Assembly (NCBI RefSeq): GCF_048128805.1
Contig: NC_136017.1
Coordinates: forward strand, 2,194,508-2,258,507
Source: Centroberyx gerrardi
Taxonomy: Eukaryota > Chordata > Actinopteri > Beryciformes > Berycidae
Reading direction: 5' to 3'
Length of the DNA stretch: 64,000 nt
The notes under the pieces were generated by a model that was not told where the DNA came from, searched no databases, and saw nothing but the letters and a program-made list of their open reading frames with translations. Within the stretch, counting starts at the first letter, position 1. Every line of letters starts with the position of its first letter. A program made the translations under genes and the position numbers. Positions 61,101 through 64,000 of this stretch are shown one piece after another.

Positions 61101-62103
61101 AAGCTGCTGGATGCTGCAGACTCTTCTGCAAGACGAGAAGAGACTGCAGTCTGATGTAACGCTTCTTTGTAATGCTGCGTTGATCATAACGCTGCACTTT
61201 GTGGTCCTAGTTTTTGATTTTTATGGTCCTAATGTTTTTTATGTGAATAATGTTGAGCTATGGATTAATATGGCCCAGTTTACAGCTTATTGACCTTATT
61301 CACATGGCGGCCATTTTGAATACTCAGGGTGGGAAACTCTACCTGGAACAGCGAGTCCAGCTCTGTGCTGCTGTTGTGAACCAAGATACATCATACAAAC
61401 ATTTATCATTTCACAGATTCTCCACTGAAAAACATATTTGAAACAAATGGATCTCAAGAATCCAGAGGGATATGTTTATATTTTAATATATTTAGTCCAT
61501 TATCGCCTTATCGCTAGCTGCTAGAGTCTAGCTTAGCTAGCTAGCTAGTAGTTTACTAACTAGCTAGTTAACTAGTTAACTTCCCTGCTAAATTAAAAAA
61601 GTTGTTGTGGTTGTTCTCAAGATTGCTAGCTAATTTGGTAACTGTTAGGTGTATCTGTATTTTGTCCTCACGTATGTGTTTAAGTGATGCTACTTTTATA
61701 TACAGTATATGCCAATCTTTCGGGTAAAGTTTCTCACCCCAAGTGTTCAAAATGGCCGCCGTGTGAATCGGTCCCTATACCCAGCTATGATCAACATACA
61801 CCGAACATCGGTCAAAATCTTCAAATCCAGTAAAGAAATGAATGTCTGGGTACATTTTAAAATGTCAAACTGCACAGTGTGTATGAACTCTGGGTGATTC
61901 TTCCTCCCTGCACCCACAGGCGTCCTGTGGAACCTCTCCTCGTGCGACGCGGTGAAGATGACCATCATCCGCGACGCTCTGAGCACACTCACCAACACGG
62001 TGGTCATCCCCCACTCGGGCTGGAGCAGCGTCCCGCACCGCGACGAACACAAGCTCAAGTTCCACTCCTCCCTGCTGCTGCGCAACACCACCGGCTGCCT
62101 GAG
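29295..62103 (+). CDS. pkp4: Plakophilin-4 / p0071, N-terminal part (gene continues beyond window)
   Basis: Eleven coding exons join in phase: 29295-29444, 42244-42356, 43884-43918, 45159-45287, 47499-47653, 48013-48499, 52384-52554, 54841-55054, 57026-57158, 59771-59984 and 61920-62103. They give about 661 residues. The order is a polyacidic, Gly/Ala-rich start (1-40), a coiled coil (about 42-80, [20 protein letters not shown]), a Ser/Pro/Gly-rich head (about 85-480), and armadillo repeats from [17 protein letters not shown] (486 on). [27 protein letters not shown] and [19 protein letters not shown] are PKP4-like rather than CTNND2 or ARVCF. PKP4 binds classical cadherins and desmosomal proteins and acts in cytokinesis; this is family knowledge. 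The remaining armadillo repeats and C-terminus are off the edge. Translation starts at the first in-frame ATG, after an upstream in-frame stop. Confidence 0.92.
29905..30135 (-). repeat. LINE/SINE-type 3' end with (AAT)n tail, copy 1
   Basis: An AATAATAAT run precedes AAGTTTATTTGTATAGCACC and CCCAAAGTGCTTCACACAGT. This is a common fish repeat end, and a relative is at 56630-56790. Confidence 0.55.
30833..30965. repeat. One-armed copy related to palindrome P4
   Basis: GTGATGAAAACGTTTCATCG, then GAAGTTGCGATGAAAAT and TGATCAGTTTAATCT, parallels the left outer arm of P4 (24370-24450). No opposing arm was seen, so the palindrome is broken or was never formed here. Confidence 0.45.
32730..32890 (+). 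repeat. SINE tail fragments
   Basis: CCCAGGATAAATTAAGATGA at about 32739 matches, inverted, the tail of the tRNA-derived SINE at 62370-62640. It is followed by GTAGTCTCATTGAGATCAAG and TCTTTTTCAAGTGAGATCTG, another common fish repeat. Confidence 0.5.
32898..33905. repeat. About 1-kb dispersed repeat (ATATAGCTGCAAGTGGCGAT type)
   Basis: It begins ATATAGCTGCAAGTGGCGAT and continues through ACACCAAAAAATAGGGCCAA and TGGCGGAAAACC to TTCTGAGATCCAGATAG, then an AATAATAAT tail. The head and tail match a repeat I recall from many fish genomes, so it is probably a non-autonomous retroelement. The tRNA-like patch at 33148-33232 lies inside it. Confidence 0.45.
33148..33232 (-). repeat. tRNA-like patch (SINE head or tRNA pseudogene)
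   Basis: Read on the minus strand, TAGTCTAATGG fits a Pol III A box and, about 34 nt on, GGTTCACATCC fits the B box except at one position. The anticodon stem does not pair well, so it is not a functional tRNA. Confidence 0.4.
34010..34457. repeat. 16-bp minisatellite, about 28 copies
   Basis: It alternates AATCACATTCTGAAAC with AATCACAATCAGAAAC, plus an AATCTCATTCTGAAAC variant, in higher-order blocks. It lies in pkp4 intron 2 (between the first two coding exons). Confidence 0.92.
34785..34816. repeat. (CT)n microsatellite
   Basis: About 32 bp of CT dinucleotides. Confidence 0.9.
34978..35022. repeat. C-rich tract (G-quadruplex candidate on minus strand)
   Basis: Repeated CCTCCACCCCC blocks give at least six runs of three or more G on the minus strand with loops of one to three bases. 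Confidence 0.6.
35278..35974. mobile_element. TTAA-flanked miniature transposon, family C
   Basis: TTAA at 35278-35281 followed by AGGAGAACTCCACC; the right end is TTTTTCCCCT and then TTAA at 35971-35974. The short inverted termini are AGGRGAA. About 697 bp with no transposase. Confidence 0.55.
36131..36172. repeat. (GA)n microsatellite
   Basis: About 42 bp of GA dinucleotides with two interruptions. Confidence 0.9.
36790..36865 (+). repeat. SINE/LINE conserved 3' tail
   Basis: GTAAGTCGCTTTGGACAGAA followed by CGTCTGCTAAATGAC and AAATGTAATGTGA matches the conserved 3' tail of teleost L2-mobilised SINEs. Confidence 0.7.
37446..37746. mobile_element. CACTGCA-family miniature element, copy 2
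   Basis: It starts CACTGCAAATAAATTACAAG and ends TCATTTTTTGCAGCG. The interior shares ACCTATCAGCTTATTTCATG and AAGAAATCATCATAAAACAA with copy 3. Confidence 0.75.
38374..38414. repeat. (GATA)n microsatellite
   Basis: Ten tandem GATA units. Confidence 0.95.
39060..39150 (+). repeat. SINE central fragment
   Basis: AGTGTCCTTGAGCAAGACAC then TGAATCCCTACCAGCTC is a well-known core phrase of fish tRNA-derived SINEs. Confidence 0.6.
39837..40912. mobile_element. Two CTACGAA-class elements in inverted orientation
   Basis: The left arm starts ACCAGTAATCCCTTGAAAC and continues to about 40100 (with an internal deletion relative to copy 1 at 20679). The right arm (about 40530-40912), inverted, ends AGGGATTACTGGT. 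Between them is about 430 bp of unrelated sequence. Together they form a long potential foldback. Confidence 0.7.
40913..42243. other. pkp4 intron 2, right part
   Basis: No exon seen. An isolated hAT-like end CAGTGGTTCTCA occurs near 41501 without a convincing partner. Confidence 0.45.
42244..42356 (+). CDS. pkp4: pkp4 coding exon 2 (coiled coil)
   Basis: It encodes [20 protein letters not shown] then [12 protein letters not shown], the heptad-like helix conserved in the p120 family. Acceptor TTGCCGCAG, donor AGCAG|GTAGAT. Phase 0 in, phase 2 out. Confidence 0.94.
43884..43918 (+). CDS. pkp4: pkp4 coding exon 3 (35-nt micro-exon)
   Basis: It encodes [11 protein letters not shown] between split codons. 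Human PKP4 has EKSFPWRSTD at this place. It follows a strong CT-rich tract ending CCTGAAG and has donor GCAG|GTACGC. Phase 2 in, phase 1 out; without it the downstream frame would shift. Confidence 0.85.
44878..45075. mobile_element. Foldback element P6 in pkp4 intron
   Basis: The arms are inverted around about 44987. CCATCTGCTATTGGCTGATC on the left has its exact complement GATCAGCCAATAGCAGATGG on the right, and TCTGACATCTAA pairs with TTAGATGTCAGG. It ends about 85 bp before pkp4 exon 4. Confidence 0.8.
45159..45287 (+). CDS. pkp4: pkp4 coding exon 4
   Basis: It encodes [20 protein letters not shown] to [10 protein letters not shown]. The phrase ASLHDSEG matches ASLHESEG of PKP4. The acceptor is TTCCTGGCAG; the donor GAGG|GTCTGT is weak. 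Confidence 0.88.
45288..47498. other. pkp4 intron 5
   Basis: No exon or classifiable repeat seen apart from short AT-rich and CTT-rich tracts (for example TTCTTCTTCTTCTTC near 46103). Confidence 0.5.
47499..47653 (+). CDS. pkp4: pkp4 coding exon 5
   Basis: It encodes [18 protein letters not shown] then [14 protein letters not shown] and [11 protein letters not shown]. The SYSDSGYQ block is a hallmark of PKP4. Acceptor TTTCCCAG, donor ACAG|GTAGGC. Phase 1 in, phase 0 out. Confidence 0.94.
48013..48499 (+). CDS. pkp4: pkp4 coding exon 6 (Ser/Pro/Gly-rich head)
   Basis: This 487-nt exon encodes [46 protein letters not shown] and RPDSLIG, with GC-rich codons and a Gly/Asn/Arg low-complexity middle. 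It is entered through an almost pure C/T tract (47979-48012). The donor ATAG|GTCAGT leads into a pentamer array. Confidence 0.93.
48549..48781. repeat. CAGTC/CAGTT pentamer array
   Basis: About 46 tandem 5-bp units, mostly AGTCC or AGTTC, starting 49 bp after the exon 6 donor. It contains no stop codon in the coding frame. Confidence 0.92.
48956..49034. repeat. CACTGCA-family element, 3' fragment
   Basis: GGATACAAGATGAAATCACC and TCGTCATGTTCTGCAGTG match the right end of copy 2 at 37700-37746. The left part is missing. Confidence 0.5.
49234..50048. repeat. About 0.8-kb compound (GT)n microsatellite cluster
   Basis: At least eight uninterrupted GT runs are separated by diverged GT-rich spacers with recurring TTCATATGTGCATGTG-like phrases. 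The spacers look like units of a decayed longer tandem repeat. Confidence 0.92.
50508..50843. mobile_element. CACTGCA-family miniature element, copy 3
   Basis: It starts GCACTGATTTTCTCTTGTTTCC and ends GTCAGTTTTTTCAGTG. The interior contains CACTGCACTGGCAGATAATC and, inverted, ATTATCTGCCAGTGCAGTGA, so it is itself partly palindromic. Confidence 0.75.
50844..52383. other. pkp4 intron 7, right part
   Basis: No exon or assignable repeat seen; (GAT)n at about 51338-51356. Confidence 0.45.
52384..52554 (+). CDS. pkp4: pkp4 coding exon 7
   Basis: It encodes [20 protein letters not shown], then [20 protein letters not shown] and IYRTST, parallel to PKP4 LRSSYASQHSQ. Acceptor TGTGCTGCAG, donor ACAG|GTACCG, phase 1 in and out. 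Confidence 0.93.
52904..52965. repeat. (CA)n microsatellite
   Basis: About 31 CA dinucleotides. Confidence 0.95.
53095..53600 (+). mobile_element. Non-LTR retrotransposon (LINE) ORF2 3' end and tail
   Basis: One frame reads [19 protein letters not shown] (53120-53176), the CxxC...H...C motif found at the C-terminus of many LINE reverse-transcriptase proteins, followed by PLYHNLR. The frame ends at TAG 53403-53405. A 3' tail ending ATAAATTACTACTTACTA runs into a (TAG)n-like microsatellite to about 53650. It is 5' truncated, as is typical of LINE insertions. Confidence 0.75.
54179..54539. mobile_element. hAT-like miniature element (TAGAGCTGAACAATTAATC type)
   Basis: The left end TAGAGCTGAACAATTAATC and right end TATCAGCCCTA are roughly inverted. 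The interior has GCAATTAATTGC and ATCGCAATTGCAATAT. No clear 8-bp duplication was seen. Confidence 0.45.
54841..55054 (+). CDS. pkp4: pkp4 coding exon 8
   Basis: It encodes [29 protein letters not shown] and [13 protein letters not shown]; the last phrase matches RSPSIDSIQKDPR of PKP4 and CTNND2. Acceptor ATCTCCTCAG. The donor CCAG|GTACACAC runs straight into a CA repeat. Phase 1 in, phase 2 out. Confidence 0.93.
55057..55098. repeat. (CA)n microsatellite adjoining the exon 8 donor
   Basis: About 21 CA units starting at position +3 of the intron, so the repeat forms part of the splice donor sequence. Confidence 0.95.
55155..55750. repeat. TCTCGAGATAACG-rich repeat
   Basis: Two clusters (55155-55290 and 55620-55710) of the word TTTTCTCGAGATAACG and its inverse CGTTATCTCGAGAAAA, separated by about 330 bp of ordinary sequence. 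This is consistent with the two ends of one DNA transposon with subterminal repeats. Confidence 0.6.
55755..56240. repeat. ACATATACAGTACATATAAAG minisatellite
   Basis: Tandem TACATATAAAGTACATATAC units; blocks 55755-55850 and 55830-55930 are duplicated almost exactly. It is interrupted near 56020-56060 by CTATACAAATAAAGTTTATT, a LINE/SINE tail phrase. Confidence 0.85.
56630..56790 (-). repeat. LINE/SINE-type 3' end, copy 2
   Basis: CTTTATTTGTTTAGCACCTT then AGCTCAAAGTGCTTTACATC parallels 29930-29980. Confidence 0.55.
57026..57158 (+). CDS. pkp4: pkp4 coding exon 9 (start of armadillo domain)
   Basis: It encodes [20 protein letters not shown] then [17 protein letters not shown], almost identical to PKP4. 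It is preceded by a pure C run and CTCTCTCTTCCAG. Donor GGAG|GTAACG. Phase 2 in, phase 0 out. Confidence 0.96.
57226..57260. repeat. (CCCGT)7 pentamer repeat
   Basis: Seven exact CCCGT units shortly after exon 9. Confidence 0.95.
57723..57950. repeat. Right part of a hAT element plus its flank, duplicated at 60215-60430
   Basis: It contains the right end GTTGAGAACCACTG at 57850-57864 followed by GTTTAGTTTATT and ATTCACAGCCAGTCAGAAAA. The same transposon end and the same flank occur after the element at 60021-60360. Confidence 0.75.
57951..59089. other. pkp4 intron 10, middle
   Basis: No exon seen. It has an A24-type run near 57950 and a GC-rich CCGCGCCGCGCCG patch near 58468. Confidence 0.45.
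59090..59645. repeat. AT-rich minisatellite (CATATACTACATCATATACA)
   Basis: About 550 bp of CATATACATCATATACTACAT-type units with higher-order duplication. The unit lengths are multiples of 3 in places, which leaves a long meaningless open frame. Confidence 0.92.
59771..59984 (+). CDS. pkp4: pkp4 coding exon 10 (armadillo repeats)
   Basis: It encodes [37 protein letters not shown] and [20 protein letters not shown]. Acceptor CTGTCTGCAG, donor ACGG|GTACGT. Phase 0 in, phase 1 out. Confidence 0.96.
60021..60360. mobile_element. hAT-type miniature element (CAGTGGTTCTCAACC class), copy 2
   Basis: The left end is CAGTGACTCTCAACCTTTTT and the right end GTTGAGAACAACTG. A perfect 8-bp duplication GTTTAGTT lies at 60013-60020 and 60361-60368. 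It starts 36 bp after the exon 10 donor. Confidence 0.9.
61287..61779. mobile_element. Miniature transposon with GACCTTATT termini, copy B2
   Basis: The left end is TTATTGACCTTATTCACATG; the right end contains AAAATGGCCGCCGTGTGAAT. It is collinear with 6300-6770, including the CTAGCTAGCTAG-rich centre. It ends about 140 bp before pkp4 exon 11. Confidence 0.82.
61920..62103 (+). CDS. pkp4: pkp4 coding exon 11 (armadillo repeat; last exon in window)
   Basis: It encodes [34 protein letters not shown] and [11 protein letters not shown]. The donor TGAG|GTGAGG leaves phase 2, so the coding sequence must continue beyond 64000. Confidence 0.96.
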
Positions 62104-62369
62104 GTGAGGGGCGAAACGAACGCACCCTCGACGAGTTAGCTGGAGAGTTTTGTTCTTACATGAGACGCCCACTATTTGAAATAACTGACACCTACTCTTA
62201 TGAAGTGATTAGTGCAACAAAATTACATTTCATTTCACTAGTTTAATAGTTAATTTAAAGGATAGAAGGTAATTTGAAATCCTTGGATGACAAAATGATC
62301 GCCTATATTTGAGAGATATTGAGTGATTAAACTTGAAAATGGATATGTCATTTCAGAATAGAACCAATT

Positions 62370-62640
62370 TTCAATACTATTATTTTTATTGATATTATTG
62401 TTATTTATTCATCTTAATTTACCCCAGGAAGGTTTGCTGAACATGTATACTCCCTGCTTCAGATTCATCTAGGTGCTGCAGAGGAGAGCGTTAATAATTC
62501 ACTTTACCCCTCCAGATTTTACATGCCGGTCCGGGGATTCGAACTTGTGATCTTCCCGGTCACAAGCCGGCTTCTCTCATACCTTGTCGAGTTAAAACCG
62601 ACCCAGGAAGCGCCCAAGCACAATAAATCCATTCTCATTT
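62370..62640 (-). repeat. tRNA-derived SINE
   Basis: On the minus strand, GTGACCGGGAAGATCACAAG and the Pol III B box GTTCGAATCCCC are followed by GGACCGGCATGTAAAATCTG, a body CTCTGCAGCACCTAGATGAA and a tail TAAATTAAGATGAATAAATA. This is the usual plan of a fish tRNA-derived SINE. Tail fragments of the same family are at 32730. Confidence 0.75.
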
Positions 62641-63144
62641 CATAATGAAAATAGATTTAACAAAGTACTTCGCCTTCTAAGCCTGTTGAGTTAGTGAGCG
62701 AGCCGTTAGCTCATTAAAACGATTTCCGTTTTGAAACGCAAGAATAACTTTTGGATTTATTAGTCTTTTGTGCTACTTTTACAGTCTTAATGATTTTGTA
62801 AAACCACGGCACAGAAAAATGATCGCATAATCCATCAATGAGAAGCTCTATAATGGAGATGTTATGCAAGCATGGAGTCCAAAGTATGCATCTTGTCCAG
62901 TAATCAGCTTTATGGGGTTTTTTTAAATAATGATTAATGAACTTTGGGTATGATTTCTCCTCAAAGAGACATGAACCCCCTCATCTGTAAATGTGACAGC
63001 ACTGAACGTCAGCAGATTCATGTCATTCGAAACAAGACGCTCCTTTGTCCCATATTCAGATTTTGTGATTTTGTTTTCAAACATACTAACGCTCAGGATG
63101 AGAATAATGATCTTCATGATGTTTTGCAAATAAATGTGCTTAAG

Positions 63145-63647
63145 TTAAAGCTGCTTTTGGCAACTTTGCACATTGGCGGCTCCAAATAGCAGCGAGAGGA
63201 AACTGCTTAACTTAACCCAGAAATCCTGTGCAGTGACGTCAGAAGCATCATAAGCTAATTTGCATATTAATATATATTTACGAAGCGAGGAGAGAGGGGC
63301 CACACTGTGTACTGGAAGCGCTGTGATCATCAGACTTATTTGGATTAGACAAGGAAGTAGCTGTACTGATTTGTTCCTAAAATCTTTTGGGAGTCAACAC
63401 ATTAACATCGTTCCCCATGGTCATAAAAAATGCCTAGATTCGTCGCTAGTGGCTGAAAAATTGTCACTGCTCTTTAGGAGACAGTTTGTATTTCTCCTCT
63501 TAAGTTTAAATTCCTCACTTTCTGTGGGTGGAGAAGAGACCATACCAACACCAAAATTTTATTTGGGCAAATAGAGCAAATCAACTAGTGCCGCACTTTG
63601 CCGCACTTAGTGATTTACGCAAAAAATCCTGTCTAATGCAACTTTAA
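63145..63647. mobile_element. TTAA-flanked miniature transposon, family D
   Basis: TTAA at 63145-63148 followed by AGCTGCTTTTGGCAAC; the right end is CTAATGCAACT, then TTAA at 63644-63647. About 503 bp, no transposase. Confidence 0.6.
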
Positions 63648-64000
63648 AAACGTTTTTATTGAATGACTGTGAAGACTGAGTCGTCACAATCCTGGACCCT
63701 GATTGGCCGACAGCAGCGGCTCCTCTAATTCAGGCTTTCCAGTTCAAACGCTGCAAACTGGACCCTGATTGGATGGATTTCAGTCATTCTTTTTATTGAG
63801 GGGAGCCAATCAGGAGGAGTTAGGACTGAAACTGTTTGTGAAAAAGGATGGATTTTTGAACTTTCAAACTGAATCAAATTTAAACAAAACATATTGGATC
63901 ATATATGTATATAAGTAAAGGATCATTTGGTGTCCTATAGTAGTTCCCCTTTAAATGAGTCTCTCCTCTGTGTAAACTGCTGTATCCCCTCATACAGAAG

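Larger units (their letters stand above)
62104..64000. other. pkp4 intron 12, to the window edge
   Basis: The next expected block (NLSSAGEEAR-like) is not present before 64000. The intron holds a SINE and a TTAA-flanked element, listed separately. Confidence 0.6.

Noticed and set aside
54841..62103. Assignment of the armadillo gene to ctnnd2 or arvcf
   Set aside because: [24 protein letters not shown] and [17 protein letters not shown] follow PKP4; the long delta-catenin Pro/Ala-rich insert and the ARVCF head are absent.

Overview
The window is vertebrate nuclear DNA, almost certainly from a ray-finned (teleost) fish. The coding exons are separated by introns of 0.2 to 13 kb with GT-AG borders, and the exon products match vertebrate families. 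The introns are full of teleost-type repeats: tRNA-derived SINE pieces, hAT-type and TTAA-flanked miniature transposons, a LINE 3' end, CA/GT microsatellites and minisatellites. No bacterial, viral or CRISPR features were seen.

Three genes lie head to tail on the + strand. (1) fhl2 (1025 to about 7.1 kb): five coding exons that join in frame into a 279-residue four-and-a-half-LIM protein, closest to FHL2. (2) A C7orf57-like gene (about 11.97 to 21.52 kb, perhaps with a non-coding first exon further upstream): seven exons joining in frame into 219 residues. It has the SQIPGL and ETDSEYVKLAKQGG blocks that I associate with the uncharacterised vertebrate protein C7orf57. (3) pkp4 (plakophilin-4/p0071, p120-catenin family): a CpG-rich promoter with a perfect CRE at about 27.35 kb, a non-coding exon 1 carrying three upstream ORFs, then eleven coding exons from 29.3 to 62.1 kb. 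These encode the N-terminal coiled coil, the Ser/Pro-rich head and the first armadillo repeats. The gene runs off the right edge.

The 22.4-25.3 kb stretch between the C7orf57-like gene and pkp4 holds five large inverted-repeat (foldback) structures in a row. Another lies at 44.9 kb, and an inverted pair of elements lies at 39.8-40.9 kb. Several hAT-type elements still show matching 8-bp target duplications, and one is nested inside another repeat. Tandem arrays occur at 8.0, 18.6, 28.0, 34.0, 48.5, 49.2, 55.8 and 59.1 kb.

The three genes share no pathway that the sequence reveals. FHL2 is a LIM adaptor of muscle, focal adhesion and nucleus; PKP4 is a junctional and cytokinesis armadillo protein; the middle gene has no known function. 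Human FHL2 and PKP4 are both on chromosome 2q, so the pairing of the outer two genes fits old vertebrate linkage. The a/b ohnologue status of each fish gene cannot be decided here.
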